A DNA stretch of 64,000 nucleotides, taken from NCBI GenBank assembly GCA_016200325.1, contig JACQEZ010000011.1:372001-436000 (forward strand), given 5' to 3'. The notes below the pieces were generated by a model, which ran no database searches, was not told where the DNA came from, and worked only from the letters and a program-made list of their open reading frames with translations. The stretch is from Candidatus Manganitrophaceae bacterium. GTDB taxonomy: Bacteria > Nitrospirota > Nitrospiria > SBBL01 > Manganitrophaceae. The translations under genes were made by a program, and so were the position numbers. Shown here one piece after another: positions 19,355 through 31,635 of the stretch (positions within the stretch are counted from its first letter, which is position 1; each line of letters begins with the position of its first letter).

Positions 19355-19640
19355 ACACGCTCCTCATCTTCAATAAGTAAACCCCAATATTCTTCGATTT
19401 CGACCAGCTTGTCAAGTCTAAACTGATTTGTGTTTTTTGAAACTAAAATATTTGTTAGGAGTAATAATAAGCGGGGCGAATTGCTTGATAAAGATCCGAA
19501 GTGCTTATTAACAGTTCGGTAATGGGGAGGATATCTATGTGGACGACGTTTGGGAACTGACAAATGGCTTGATTCATTTTGTCTAATTTGATATATTGGG
19601 ACAGCATTTTTTCCCGATTCAGTTCCTCTGCAGTGAGCAT
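19321..19640 (-). pseudogene. Possible frameshifted small gene remnant in the origin region
   Basis: A frame from ATG 19640 has AAGGTG upstream and protein-like text (MLTAEELNREKML, then FPNVVHIDILPITELL) but stops at 19455. Another frame then continues in protein-like style ([18 protein letters not shown]) to 19321, into rpmH. Together they look like one gene broken by a frameshift, or chance text in AT-rich DNA. No family is recognised. Confidence 0.25.
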
Positions 19641-19730
19641 CTTCGTCCATCACCTTAAGCTCCTGAAATTCTTTTGGAATTAGCAATTAACAATTGTTGA
19701 TAAAATGTGCGTAACTCCCGGTAATCTCTG
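19355..19730. other. Probable replication origin (oriC) region between rpmH and dnaA
   Basis: This 376-bp AT-rich stretch lies where gene direction flips: all genes from 9.7 to 19.35 kb are minus and those from 19.7 kb onward are mostly plus. Two near-consensus DnaA boxes (TTATNCACA with one mismatch) are visible: TTATTAACA at 19505-19513 and TGTTGATAA (reverse of TTATCAACA) at 19695-19703. I see no array of perfect boxes, so the exact origin, or a bipartite layout, is unproven. The segment also holds a degenerate minus-strand reading frame. Confidence 0.55.
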
Positions 19731-21044
19731 ATGCAGCTAGAACTCATCTGGAAGCAGCTCCTCTCGCAGGTAGAAGCTCATATCAATCGGCAGAGCTTTG
19801 AGACCTGGTTAAAGCCGACCTCCTTGATCTCTATTTCGGGAAAAGAGGTTCACGTCGCGGTCCCGAACCGGTTTTTTGGAGAATGGATCAAAGAGCATTA
19901 TCACGCCTTGATTCAAAGCACGCTTGAGAAAGAGCTGGGTGAGGAGGGACTTCGGATCACCTTCATTGTGGATGAAAAGACAGGAGAGGAGAATCCGGGA
20001 GCACCGGAGCGGGAGCGGCGTCGAGGAAGCCTCAACCCGAGGTATAATTTCGACTCCTTTGTGGTCGGATCGAGCAATCAGTTTGCGCATGCCGCCTCCC
20101 GGAAGGTCGCGGAGCGCCCCGGCACCTCTTATAATCCGCTCTTTCTCTACGGGGGTGTGGGGCTGGGAAAGACCCATCTGCTCAGCGCCATCGGCAACTT
20201 CATCTATGCGAGAGACCCTCAGCTTCGGATTGTCTATCTTTCCTCGGAGCAGTTCACAAACGATGTCATCAACTCGATCCGCTATGATAAGATGATTGAA
20301 TTTCGAAACAAATATCGGAACGTCGACGCCCTGCTGATCGATGACATTCAATTTATCTCCGGGAAAGAGAGGACGCAAGAGGAGTTCTTTCACACGTTCA
20401 ATACCCTGTACGAAGCGAACAAACAGGTGGTCATCTCCAGCGACCGCTCGGCAAAGGAGATGTCCGACATCGAAGAGCGCCTTCGCTCCCGCTTCGAGAT
20501 GGGGCTGATTGCCGACATTCAGCCGCCTGATTTGGAGACGAAGATCGTCATCCTCCGTCGCAAGGCGGAAACGGAGGGAATTCCGCTCCCAAATGACGTG
20601 GCGCTCCTCCTTGCGACCCACATCAAGACGAATATCCGGGAGTTGGAAGGAGCGCTGATCCGTCTCGGCGCCTTCAGTTCGCTGACCGGCCAGGAAATCA
20701 CCGTCGAGATGGCAAAGCGGGTCTTGCGCGACACCATCCAGGATAAGAAAAGGGTCGTCACCATCGAGGACATTCAGCGCGCCGTGGCGGAGCGTTTTCA
20801 GATGAAGCTCATTGAGCTGAAATCGAAGAAGCGAACCAAAAACCTCGTCGTTCCGCGTCAAATCTGCATGTATCTTTGCAGGGAGCTGACCAACCTCTCC
20901 TTCCCTGAGATTGGAAAGCACTTTGGCGGTAAAGATCACTCCACCGTGATCCACGCCTGCAAACAGGTCGAGAAGGGAATGGGAGAGGATTTTAACATTA
21001 AAACGACACTCGACAGTTTGATCCAAAATCTGAAGGAGGAGTGA
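19731..21044 (+). CDS. dnaA: Chromosomal replication initiator DnaA
   Basis: 437 residues. Domain I (about 1-80) has the RQSFETWLKPTSLISISG segment. The linker is short. Domain III is an AAA+ ATPase with Walker A YGGVGLGKTHLL at about 140-151 and Walker B LLIDDIQF. Domain IV carries the DNA-binding signature GGKDHSTVIHACKQVEK. It binds DnaA boxes and melts oriC. The ribosome-binding site is weak; the start fits the usual N-terminus. dnaN follows after one base. Confidence 0.98.
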   Translation: MQLELIWKQLLSQVEAHINRQSFETWLKPTSLISISGKEVHVAVPNRFFGEWIKEHYHALIQSTLEKELGEEGLRITFIVDEKTGEENPGAPERERRRGSLNPRYNFDSFVVGSSNQFAHAASRKVAERPGTSYNPLFLYGGVGLGKTHLLSAIGNFIYARDPQLRIVYLSSEQFTNDVINSIRYDKMIEFRNKYRNVDALLIDDIQFISGKERTQEEFFHTFNTLYEANKQVVISSDRSAKEMSDIEERLRSRFEMGLIADIQPPDLETKIVILRRKAETEGIPLPNDVALLLATHIKTNIRELEGALIRLGAFSSLTGQEITVEMAKRVLRDTIQDKKRVVTIEDIQRAVAERFQMKLIELKSKKRTKNLVVPRQICMYLCRELTNLSFPEIGKHFGGKDHSTVIHACKQVEKGMGEDFNIKTTLDSLIQNLKEE

Positions 21045-21045
21045 G

Positions 21046-22173
21046 ATGAAGATCAGAATCGAGCGAAGGGAGTTGCTCACCGGGATCCAACGCGTACAAG
21101 GGGTGGTCGAAAAGCGGAACACGATGCCGATCCTCTCTCACATCCTTATGGAGGCCCAGCGCGATAAAATCTCTCTTTTTGCAACCGATCTGGAGATTGG
21201 AATTCAGGGGGCTTACCCGGCGGAGATCGTCGAGCCGGGACGATTAACCTTCTCGGCGCGCAAACTCTATGAAATCGTCCGGGAGTTTCCGGAGGGAAAG
21301 GTGGAGATTGCCAGCGAGCCGAAGAATTGGGTCGCCATTCAGTCGGGCCGAAGCCACTTCCGAATTGTTGGCCTTCCTCCGGAAGAATTCCCCACCCCGC
21401 CGAACTCGGATGCGGAGACCAAGATCCCGCTCGATGCGGCGATCCTCTCGGATCTGATCCGACGGACCCTCTATGCGTCGGGGGAGAACGATGCCCGTTA
21501 TATCCTGAACGGGATTCTCGTTCAGGTTCAACTCGAAGAAGGCGGGGGAAAGAAGTGGATTATCCGTTTTGTTGCAACCGATGGACACCGGCTCTCTCTG
21601 GCCGAGGCGCCGATCTCGGTCGCCGGCGATTTTCCCGAGCAGAACATCATTATCCCGAAGAAGGCGATCCTGGAAATCAAACGGGCGCTCGACGAGGGGG
21701 GAGAGTCCGGGGCGCCGGAGTTGGCGATCGGCAAGAATCAACTCGTCTTCCGGCAGGGAACCTTTATCCTCACCTCTCGTTTGATGGAAGGGAACTACCC
21801 GAATTATCGGCAGGTCATCCCCGCCGGCAACGACAAGCGGGTCTCCGTCAATCGCGAAGCGCTGGAGGGAGGGCTGCGGCGCGTTTCGCTCCTCGCCCGG
21901 GAGAAGACCAATGCGGTGAAGTTCCAGCTCGAAAAAGGGAAGATTCAGCTCAGCTCCAATAACCCCGAGCTGGGAGAGGCCGATGAAGAGGTCACCGCCT
22001 CTTTTACCGGAGAGGGATTCAGCACCGGCTTTAACGCCCGCTACCTTCTCGATGCCCTCTCCGTGCTCGAAGGGGAAGAGGCGACGCTTGAGTTTAAAGA
22101 TGCCCTCTCTCCTTGCTTGATCAAGGAAGAGGGAAAAGGGTTTCTTGCGGTGGTCATGCCGATGCGGGTGTAA
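21046..22173 (+). CDS. dnaN: DNA polymerase III beta subunit (sliding clamp) DnaN
   Basis: 375 residues, the usual clamp length, with three repeated clamp domains. Conserved text includes NTMPILSHILMEA, DGHRLSLAEAPI, LMEGNYPNYRQVIP and the C-terminal FLAVVMPMRV. The clamp tethers DNA polymerase III. A good GGAGGAG site sits before the ATG, one base after the dnaA stop, so the two are co-transcribed. Confidence 0.98.
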   Translation: MKIRIERRELLTGIQRVQGVVEKRNTMPILSHILMEAQRDKISLFATDLEIGIQGAYPAEIVEPGRLTFSARKLYEIVREFPEGKVEIASEPKNWVAIQSGRSHFRIVGLPPEEFPTPPNSDAETKIPLDAAILSDLIRRTLYASGENDARYILNGILVQVQLEEGGGKKWIIRFVATDGHRLSLAEAPISVAGDFPEQNIIIPKKAILEIKRALDEGGESGAPELAIGKNQLVFRQGTFILTSRLMEGNYPNYRQVIPAGNDKRVSVNREALEGGLRRVSLLAREKTNAVKFQLEKGKIQLSSNNPELGEADEEVTASFTGEGFSTGFNARYLLDALSVLEGEEATLEFKDALSPCLIKEEGKGFLAVVMPMRV

Positions 22174-22212
22174 GCGACCGCCGTCAAAGAGAAACCGAGG
22201 TTGAGGTAATAG

Positions 22213-24636
<2,424 letters not shown>

Positions 24637-24752
24637 GAAGAGATCGGGCAGAACAAGCCGAGATCGGTTGGGACAGGCGGAGGAGCCTGCGGATGCCTCC
24701 ACCGGCCATTCCCGCCGGCGCTCTTGTCCCGCCCCTGTTTTAAGGAGTCACG

Positions 24753-27221
24753 ATGCCAGTAGACGAACAGAGAACCACCGTTAATCTTGAGACCGAGATG
24801 AAGTCGGCTTATATGGATTACGCGATGAGCGTCATCGTCGGCCGCGCTTTGCCCGATGTCCGGGACGGCCTCAAGCCGGTCCATCGGCGGATCCTCTACG
24901 CGATGTTCCGCGAAGGGCTTCTCTCCAACCGCCGTTATTCGAAGTCGGCCGGCGTCGTCGGCGAGGTGATCAAAAAATACCATCCGCACGGCGATGCGGC
25001 GGTCTACGACGCGATGGTCCGAATGGCGCAAGATTTCAACCTCCGCTACCTTTTGGTAGATGGTCAGGGAAACTTCGGATCGATCGACGGCGATCCGCCC
25101 GCGGCCTACCGCTACACCGAGGCGCGGCTTACCAAGCTCGCCGAGGAGATGCTGGCCGACATCGATATGGAGACGGTCGATTTCACCCCGAACTTCGATG
25201 AATCGGTGGTCGAGCCGACCGTTCTTCCGACACGCATTCCGCAGCTGCTGATGAACGGCTCTTCGGGCATCGCCGTCGGGATGGCGACGAATATTCCACC
25301 GCACAATCTCGGCGAGCTCATCGACGGCCTGGTCCAGCTCCTCAACGATCCCGCCCTGACGGTTGAACAGTTGATGCAGACGATCAAAGGACCCGACTTC
25401 CCGACGTCGGGGTTCATCTACGGCGGCAAAGGAATTCAGGATGCCTATCTGACCGGACGCGGCTCCCTTCAGCTGCGGGCCCGCGCCGTCATCGAGGTCA
25501 GCGAGAAGACCGAGAAGGAGACGATCGTCGTCACCGAGCTTCCCTACCAGGTCAACAAAGCGCGGTTGATCGAGAAGATCGCCGAGCTGGTCCGCGACCG
25601 GAAGCTCGAAGGGATCTCCGACTTGCGCGACGAGTCGGACCGCGACGGCATGCGGATTGTCATTGAGCTGAAGCGGGGTGAGATCGGCTCGATCGTCCTC
25701 AACCAGCTCTACAAGCACACGCAGATGCAATCGAGCTTCGGGGTGATCATGCTGTCGTTGGTGAACAACCAGCCGAAGGTCCTCAATCTCAAGCAGATGC
25801 TCCAGTACTTCCTCGATTTTCGGCGGGAGGTGATCATCCGCCGGACGCGGTTTGAGCTGCGCCAGGCGGAGGCGCGGGCGCACATTTTGGAAGGGCTCAA
25901 GATCGCGCTCGACCACCTGGACGAAGTGATCGCCCTGATCCGAAGCTCCCCTTCCCCGGAAGAGGCGAAGAGCGGTCTCATGCGGCAGTTCGGCCTCTCC
26001 GAAATCCAATCACAGGCGATCCTGGAAATGCGGCTGCAACGGCTTACCGGGCTGGAGCGGGAGAAGCTGATCACCGAGTACCGCGAGGTGTTGCAGAAGA
26101 TTGAGCAGCTCAAGGCGCTTTTGGCGAGCGACGCGCTCATCCGAAAAACGATTCAGGACGAATTAACCGAGATCCGAGAGAAGTATGCCGACGAACGGCG
26201 GACCGAGATTTTGCCGGAGACCGGCGAGATCCATATTGAAGATCTGATTGCGCCGGAAGAGATGGTCATCACCGTCTCGCACACCGGCTACATTAAACGG
26301 ACCCCCTCGTCCGTCTATCGAAGTCAGCGCCGCGGCGGGAAGGGAAAAATCGGCGCCGGATTGAAAGAGGAAGATTTCGTTGAACACCTCTTCGCCGCCT
26401 CGACGCACGACTCTCTTCTCTTCTTTACCGATGCCGGCCGGGTTTACTGGCTGAAGGTCCACCAGATTCCGGAGGCGGGCCGGGCGACGAAGGGAAAAGC
26501 GATCGTCAACCTACTACAAATCGCCCAGACCGAGAAAATCACCACGATCCTCTCTGTCTCCCAGTTCGAAGAAGGAAAGTTCGTGGTCATGGCGACGCGC
26601 AAGGGTCTCATCAAGAAGACCGCTCTCTCCGCCTACAGCAATCCACGCGCCGGGGGGATTCGTGCGATCAACTTGGAAGAAGGAGACCGCCTGATCGCCG
26701 CCCGGCTGACCGCCGGAGACCACGAGATTCTTCTGGGAACCAAGACCGGGCTCTCGATTCGGTTCCACGAGGAAGAAGCCCGCGCCGTCGGCCGGGTTGC
26801 GACCGGCGTCTGGGGAATTCGTCTTGAGTCCGGCGACGAGGTCATCAGCGCGGAGGTCCTCCCCCCGAATGCCCAGCCGACGATCTTGACGGTGACCGAA
26901 AAGGGCTATGGCAAGCGAACCGAACTCTCGGAGTACCGGCAGCAGGGACGCGGAGGACATGGGATCATCACGATTCAGACGAGCCCCCGCAACGGCTGCG
27001 TCATCGGCGCGCTGCAGGTCCGGGACGAAGACGAGGTCATCCTGATCACGACCATCGGAAAAATTCTCCGTTTCAGGGCCCAAGATATCCGCGTCATCGG
27101 ACGAAACACACAGGGGGTCCGCCTGATCGACCTCGAAGGAGAAGAGCGGGTCTGCGGCGTGGTCCGTCTGGCGGAGAAAACGGAGCGGGACGAATCGGCG
27201 GATGCCGAGGCGGAAGAGTGA
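24753..27221 (+). CDS. gyrA: DNA gyrase subunit A
   Basis: 822 residues. The breakage-reunion domain carries the quinolone-region sequence [19 protein letters not shown] and the catalytic tyrosine in [18 protein letters not shown]-like text ([16 protein letters not shown]). The C-terminal beta-pinwheel has the GyrA box QRRGGKG, which marks it as gyrase and not topoisomerase IV. Ser/Thr at the classical resistance site reads as GDAAVYD (Ala in place of Ser83). A GGAGT site precedes the ATG. Its stop overlaps the next gene by 4 bases. Confidence 0.97.
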   Translation: MPVDEQRTTVNLETEMKSAYMDYAMSVIVGRALPDVRDGLKPVHRRILYAMFREGLLSNRRYSKSAGVVGEVIKKYHPHGDAAVYDAMVRMAQDFNLRYLLVDGQGNFGSIDGDPPAAYRYTEARLTKLAEEMLADIDMETVDFTPNFDESVVEPTVLPTRIPQLLMNGSSGIAVGMATNIPPHNLGELIDGLVQLLNDPALTVEQLMQTIKGPDFPTSGFIYGGKGIQDAYLTGRGSLQLRARAVIEVSEKTEKETIVVTELPYQVNKARLIEKIAELVRDRKLEGISDLRDESDRDGMRIVIELKRGEIGSIVLNQLYKHTQMQSSFGVIMLSLVNNQPKVLNLKQMLQYFLDFRREVIIRRTRFELRQAEARAHILEGLKIALDHLDEVIALIRSSPSPEEAKSGLMRQFGLSEIQSQAILEMRLQRLTGLEREKLITEYREVLQKIEQLKALLASDALIRKTIQDELTEIREKYADERRTEILPETGEIHIEDLIAPEEMVITVSHTGYIKRTPSSVYRSQRRGGKGKIGAGLKEEDFVEHLFAASTHDSLLFFTDAGRVYWLKVHQIPEAGRATKGKAIVNLLQIAQTEKITTILSVSQFEEGKFVVMATRKGLIKKTALSAYSNPRAGGIRAINLEEGDRLIAARLTAGDHEILLGTKTGLSIRFHEEEARAVGRVATGVWGIRLESGDEVISAEVLPPNAQPTILTVTEKGYGKRTELSEYRQQGRGGHGIITIQTSPRNGCVIGALQVRDEDEVILITTIGKILRFRAQDIRVIGRNTQGVRLIDLEGEERVCGVVRLAEKTERDESADAEAEE

Positions 27222-28144
27222 CGGAGGGAGACCCCAAGGCGAAATTTTGGGGGACTTTAAAGTGGCGGCTGAAGGTTCTCGCCTGGGCGATCGCCGGAAT
27301 GGCGGCCCTCTCCGCCACGGTCTGGGCCGTCTGGTCGAATGCGGAGCGGGTCCCAAAGCGGTATCTGGAGTCGGCCGAGCAGAAATGGCGGGCCGATGAC
27401 TATCTCGGCGCCGTCCGGGAGTATGAGAAGATCACGGAGGAATTTCCTCGGAGCCGGTTGGTCCCCGAGGCGCTCTTCTGGAGCGGGGTGATCTACTATC
27501 TTTATTTGGACGATCCGTCGAAGTCGGTCGATTTTCTCCAGAAAACCATCCGCCTCACCGCTCCCACTCCCAACAACCCCCATGCCCTCTCGGCCCGTCG
27601 CTATCTCGCCGAGGTCTACGAAAAAAAATACAATAAATACCGCGAGGCGATCGCCGAATATGAAAAGATCATGGAGTTGAGCGGCGATCCCGATCAAGCC
27701 TTGGAGAGCCAATTTAAGATCGGCGAGCTCTATTCGGCGGTCGGCAATGTCGAGCAGGCGCGCACGGAGTGGGATCTTCTGATTAAGCGCGACCCGAAGA
27801 GCCGTTGGGCCCCGTCGGCCCTCTACCGCCAAGGGAGCAGCTACTTTATCGAAGGACGCTGTAAAGAAGCCCTCATCCATTACCGGCGTCTCGTGGCGGA
27901 GTATTCCGACAGCGACATGGTTCCCTTTGCACTGTTTCGGACGGCGAACTGTCTTGAAGAGGGAGGAGAGCGGGATGCGGCGTTGAAGCTCTACAGAGAG
28001 CTTCAGGGACGGTATCCGAACAAAGAGCTGGTCGAATTGAAGATCAAGCAGATTGAAAGAGGGGGGCCGAAGCAGGAAGAGCGGGTCGCACCGCCGGTCA
28101 GTGACCCGGCCGCTCCGTCAAAGCTCCCGGCGCCGGACCAGTAA
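27218..28144 (+). CDS. Membrane-anchored TPR protein (BamD/YbgF-like repeats)
   Basis: 308 residues. A short cytoplasmic N-terminus precedes one membrane segment ([19 protein letters not shown], about 19-37). At least five tetratricopeptide-type helix pairs follow, with text such as [20 protein letters not shown] and [20 protein letters not shown]; this is the style seen in BamD and YbgF/CpoB. The C-terminus is Pro-rich. The GTG start overlaps the gyrA stop by 4 bases, so it is probably translationally coupled. The exact role is unknown; an envelope scaffold is the reasonable guess. Confidence 0.75.
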   Translation: MTEGDPKAKFWGTLKWRLKVLAWAIAGMAALSATVWAVWSNAERVPKRYLESAEQKWRADDYLGAVREYEKITEEFPRSRLVPEALFWSGVIYYLYLDDPSKSVDFLQKTIRLTAPTPNNPHALSARRYLAEVYEKKYNKYREAIAEYEKIMELSGDPDQALESQFKIGELYSAVGNVEQARTEWDLLIKRDPKSRWAPSALYRQGSSYFIEGRCKEALIHYRRLVAEYSDSDMVPFALFRTANCLEEGGERDAALKLYRELQGRYPNKELVELKIKQIERGGPKQEERVAPPVSDPAAPSKLPAPDQ

Positions 28145-28616
28145 CCGGACCCATTTCTTTGATGAGATGCCGTCGGAGCGCGCAGCGGACGCTCTCTTTC
28201 AAGGCAGGATCGGCAATCGCCTGGAGCTGCTCTTCGATCCAGGCCGCCTCCTCCGCGGTGCAGTCCCTCACCGGCGCCGCTCCGGCGGCGAGCGGTGTGA
28301 CCAGAGGGGAAGGAAGGGCCCCGACGCGAAGGTGGAGATCCCGGATTGATTGTTTTTCCAGAAGCCGGTTTGATTTCTCGATGATCTCCTTTTTCATAAA
28401 GGAGAGCTCTTGCATCCAGACGGCGCTGTCGACCAGCAGATGCAGGGTGGTGAAGCGGATCTCTGTCGGATAGGTGTGGGCGGCGATCTGGGGTCCGACA
28501 ACCTCTTTCCAGTTCACCTGCAGCAGCAGGGAAGCGATCCCCCTCTCCAACCCAAAGTTTTTTACAATCCCTTTCACGATCGGCGAAATCGCTGAAGGGA
28601 AGGGTCTCTTTGTCAT
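28098..28616 (-). CDS. DciA-family (DUF721) protein, putative helicase loader
   Basis: 172 residues from ATG 28616 (MTKRPFPSAISPIVKGIVKN). The DUF721 core is at about 10-95: a helix, then WKEVVGPQIAAHTYPTEIRF, LLVDSAVWMQELSFMKKEII and a final short strand. DciA replaces DnaC/DnaI as the replicative helicase operator in most bacteria and is commonly encoded near dnaA or gyrA, as here. The C-terminal part is family-specific and less conserved. It overlaps the end of the TPR gene by 47 bases tail to tail. Confidence 0.8.
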   Translation of the reverse strand: MTKRPFPSAISPIVKGIVKNFGLERGIASLLLQVNWKEVVGPQIAAHTYPTEIRFTTLHLLVDSAVWMQELSFMKKEIIEKSNRLLEKQSIRDLHLRVGALPSPLVTPLAAGAAPVRDCTAEEAAWIEEQLQAIADPALKESVRCALRRHLIKEMGPVTGPAPGALTERPGH

Positions 28617-28713
28617 GCGATCGATGGTATAATAGCGCCCAACCGAAGTCAACGCGAAAGAGGCCGATCGAGACGATTCACCAAGATGATTTGGGGATTG
28701 CGGCCGGGATGGA

Positions 28714-29190
28714 ATGATGTCCGACGAAAAGGGAAACGATTCGGTGGTGGTGAACAACCGAAAGGCGTTTCACGATTATTTTATCGAGGAGACGGTCGAG
28801 GCCGGCATTGCGTTATTCGGCACCGAAGTGAAATCGCTCCGCGACGGTCGGATCAATTTAAAAGACAGCTTCGCCCGGGTTGAAAATGGCGAGGTCTTCC
28901 TTTATAATTGTCACATCAGTCCTTACAGCCACGGCAATCTCTCTAACCACGATCCGACGCGGACACGAAAACTCCTCCTCCAGAGAAGAGAGATCGAACG
29001 GCTCCTGGGGAAGGCGCAGCAGAAGGGATACACGCTGGTCCCGCTGAAGATCTACTTCAAGCGGGGCTGGGCGAAAGTAGAAATTGGATTGGCCGTCGGA
29101 AAGAAGCTCTACGACAAGCGCGACACCGAGTCCAAAAAAACGGCCCAGCGCGAAATCGAAAAAGGAATGCGGGGCAAAGGACAACGGTAG
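28714..29190 (+). CDS. smpB: SsrA-binding protein SmpB
   Basis: 158 residues. All SmpB hallmarks are present: [50 protein letters not shown] and the basic C-terminal tail needed for decoding-site mimicry. SmpB brings alanyl-tmRNA to stalled ribosomes. The tmRNA gene itself starts 153 bp downstream. A second ATG follows the first, so the start is 28714 or 28717. Confidence 0.97.
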   Translation: MMSDEKGNDSVVVNNRKAFHDYFIEETVEAGIALFGTEVKSLRDGRINLKDSFARVENGEVFLYNCHISPYSHGNLSNHDPTRTRKLLLQRREIERLLGKAQQKGYTLVPLKIYFKRGWAKVEIGLAVGKKLYDKRDTESKKTAQREIEKGMRGKGQR

Positions 29191-29343
29191 ACAAAAGATA
29201 AAAATTGAGCTGAGGCTTAAACGAAGCCGAGGACAGATAACAACAAAGGCGAGCAGCCGGCTTTGCCGGTGCGAGCCGCGGGGCGTGGGGGCAGTGGAGG
29301 ACCTTTCTCCTTCAGTTGCCGCACAGGCCCCCACATAAAAATA

Positions 29344-29690
29344 GGGGGCGATCGGATTCGACGGGGATAAAGAGGTTAAGGAACGCATGCCGAGGTCCCA
29401 TTGGGCTCGTTAAACAAATGGGAAAAACATAATTGCTAATGAACAATTAGCTCTCGCTGCCTAAACGCAGTGACATCGACTTTCCGTCGCCTGTGCGGGG
29501 GGAAGATGCCAGATAGCAGGCTGGCCTGATTCTTCGCCTTGGGGAATTGGGTGAGATCTTTTGAGGCTAGCGGAAGAGGGAGCCTGTCTCTGGGCGACCT
29601 TCAACGCGAATTCCAAATCAGAGACTAAGCATGTAGCGGTCTTTTTCTGAGTGTCTTCGGACGCGGGTTCAATTCCCGCCGCCTCCACCA
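29344..29690 (+). ncRNA. ssrA: Transfer-messenger RNA (tmRNA, SsrA)
   Basis: 347 nt. The 5' end (gggggcgatcggattcgacg) is the conserved tmRNA start, and the 3' end has a T-arm (gcgggttcaattcccgc) followed by cgcctcc and an encoded ACCA. The acceptor stem pairs over 7 bp with G3-U70, the alanyl-tRNA synthetase identity pair. The tag frame at 29420-29464 reads GKNIIANEQLALAA then TAA; the LALAA ending is the usual protease signal. The resume codon appears to be GGG (Gly). smpB lies just upstream and a terminator follows. Confidence 0.97.
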
Positions 29691-29695
29691 ATAAT

Positions 29696-29723
29696 AAAAA
29701 AGCCCGGTTGTCCGGGCTTTTTT
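29696..29723 (+). terminator. Rho-independent terminator of tmRNA
   Basis: The stem agcccgg/ccgggct with a short loop, flanked by A-run and T-run, starts a few bases after the CCA end of tmRNA. Confidence 0.93.
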
Positions 29724-29749
29724 ATTTCCGGTTGTGTACGCGCTCCCCC

Positions 29750-30091
29750 TCATTCCCCCGCCTCGATACAGGTGACCCCCTCCGGCCCGACGGTGGCTCC
29801 ATGACGAATGCCACGGGGGAGGCTCAAGCGGTCGCCGGGGCGGAGCTCAACGGTCCGGTCCAAATCGGGAAGAGAGAAGGTGATCCTTCCATTGACGCAA
29901 AAAAGGGTCTTCAAATATTCATGCACATGGACGGCGTAAACCGCACCTGGTCCGTTTGACCAACGGCTCGGTGAGAGGTCGCGGCTTTGAAAGAAGGCGA
30001 CCACCTCCGACTCCGGCAGCGGGTGCTTGTGCGGCCAGCGGAGGACTTCAACCCCTTGGGGAAGCGCTTCATGATAGGACGGATGGGACAT
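29750..30091 (-). CDS. Small cupin-domain protein
   Basis: 113 residues from ATG 30091 (an upstream in-frame GTG at 30103 would add four). A single cupin barrel is visible: VYAVHVHEYLKTLFCVNGRI, a histidine-containing first motif, and PGDRLSLPRGIRHGATVG, the second motif. His residues at both motifs suggest a metal site. The ligand is unknown. It stands alone, minus strand, between the tmRNA terminator and the ChaN operon. Confidence 0.75.
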   Translation of the reverse strand: MSHPSYHEALPQGVEVLRWPHKHPLPESEVVAFFQSRDLSPSRWSNGPGAVYAVHVHEYLKTLFCVNGRITFSLPDLDRTVELRPGDRLSLPRGIRHGATVGPEGVTCIEAGE

Positions 30092-30226
30092 AGGCGGTCT
30101 CACGGGGTTCGATAGATCACTATAGAAAATTTAACCGGCCGTGTCAAAGAGATCTTCCGAGATCTACATTCCAGGTCGTCTCCATTTGAGTTTGACTCTT
30201 CCCGCCTCTTGTCTGTAGAATGGGGG

Positions 30227-31591
30227 ATGCGACCTTCCCGCCGCCTTGTAGCACTTCTGGTGATGGCCCTCTCGATCTGGCCGGCTTTGCACGGCTGCGC
30301 GGGCGCCGGCCATCGCCATCCGACCGCGGCAGCGGCCGTTCCCCTCAACGATTCAGATCCAGCGCCGAGGGGTTCTTCCATGCCGACGGGGCCGACGAGC
30401 AAAACCGTTTCAACCCCTTCTTCCAAACCGGATTCGGCCAAACCGGACCTTGCCCCCGAATCTCCTTATATCAACATCGATCAGATTCCAGAGGGGAAGA
30501 TCGTTCACATCCCGACCGGCGTCGCCGTCTCGAAAGAGCAGCTGATCGATCTGATCGCCCCGGCCCGGGTGATCTATGTCGGCGAGGTCCATGACAACCT
30601 GGAAGACCATCGGGTGCAGCTGGAGATTCTCAAGGCGCTCTCCGAGCGGTTCCCCGGCAAGATCGCAGTCGGCATGGAAATGTTCCGACGGCCGGCGCAG
30701 CCGCAGCTCGATCTCTGGGTGGAGGGGAAACTCGGCGAAAAGGAATTTCGCAAACTGTGGATCGAGAACTGGGGGATCGAGCTCGGCTATTATCAGGCGC
30801 TCCTCGACTTTATCAAAGAAAAGAAGATTCCGCTGATCGCCTTGAATGCTTCGCAGGATATGGAGGTCAAGGTCAGCATGAAAGGGATCGATCACCTCTC
30901 GCCGGAAGATCAAAAAGCGATTCCTCAGATCGATCGAAACGACCCGTATCACCGCCAGGCGCTCGAGGCGATTTTCAAAGGCCACGGCACCGGACAGCAG
31001 CGCGGCGAGGGATTTCAGCCCTTCTACGACACGATGCTTCTCTGGGATGAGACGATGGCCGACAGCGTGGCCCGCACCCTCTCCTCTCCCGAGGGGGCCG
31101 ACAAGAAGATGGTTGTTTTTGCCGGCGGCTTTCATGTCGGATATGGTTTCGGCATCCCGCGCCGGGCCTTCCGGCGCCTGCCGGAGCCGTATCGGATCGT
31201 CATCCCGAACACCCAGGCGATTCCGCAAGAGAAGCGGTTTTTAACGGAGATCAAGCTTCCCGACCTCCCGCTCCACCTCGCTGATTTTGTCTGGGGGGTC
31301 GGCTATAAGGAGGTCGATACGCCGAAGAAGGTCCGGTTGGGGGTTCAGGTCGAGCCATTCCAGGCCGGGGTCCGGATTGTCGAAGTCACCCCCAACTCTC
31401 CCGCCGAGGCCGCGGGAATCCAAAACGGCGACATCGTGATTTCCTTCGACAACGAGGAGATGCAGGAGCCATTTGACCTCACCTATGCCGTCGGCCAGAA
31501 ATCACCGGGCGATCGGGTCAAGGTGAAGCTCCTCCGGGAAGGAAAGATCATCGAAACCGAAGCGATCATGAAACCATCCCGTCATCCCTAG
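30227..31591 (+). CDS. ChaN-family lipoprotein with C-terminal PDZ domain
   Basis: 454 residues from ATG 30227. A lipoprotein signal ends ALHGC (Cys at about 24), followed by a Pro/Ser/Thr linker to about residue 85. The ChaN domain follows: VIYVGEVHDNLEDHRVQLEI, AVGMEMFRRPAQPQLDLW and FAGGFHVGYGFGIPRR. ChaN proteins in Campylobacter bind haem and were proposed to act in iron uptake; others are undefined hydrolase-like folds. A PDZ domain (about 365-450) has the GLGVQ/AAGIQNGDIVISFD style (LGVQVEPFQ, AAGIQNGDIV). It begins a run of six same-direction genes leading into rtcB. Confidence 0.85.
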   Translation: MRPSRRLVALLVMALSIWPALHGCAGAGHRHPTAAAAVPLNDSDPAPRGSSMPTGPTSKTVSTPSSKPDSAKPDLAPESPYINIDQIPEGKIVHIPTGVAVSKEQLIDLIAPARVIYVGEVHDNLEDHRVQLEILKALSERFPGKIAVGMEMFRRPAQPQLDLWVEGKLGEKEFRKLWIENWGIELGYYQALLDFIKEKKIPLIALNASQDMEVKVSMKGIDHLSPEDQKAIPQIDRNDPYHRQALEAIFKGHGTGQQRGEGFQPFYDTMLLWDETMADSVARTLSSPEGADKKMVVFAGGFHVGYGFGIPRRAFRRLPEPYRIVIPNTQAIPQEKRFLTEIKLPDLPLHLADFVWGVGYKEVDTPKKVRLGVQVEPFQAGVRIVEVTPNSPAEAAGIQNGDIVISFDNEEMQEPFDLTYAVGQKSPGDRVKVKLLREGKIIETEAIMKPSRHP

Positions 31592-31635
31592 ATCGGTCTT
31601 GACTCCCCTCCTCCGAACACGATAACGTACCTCTC

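Noticed and set aside
19809-21122. 437-residue minus-strand frame over dnaA
   Set aside because: Shadow of dnaA; low-complexity text with no family match.
29461-29691. Minus-strand frame starting MVEAAGIEPASED
   Set aside because: It is antisense to tmRNA, a well-known false protein arising from this RNA gene.
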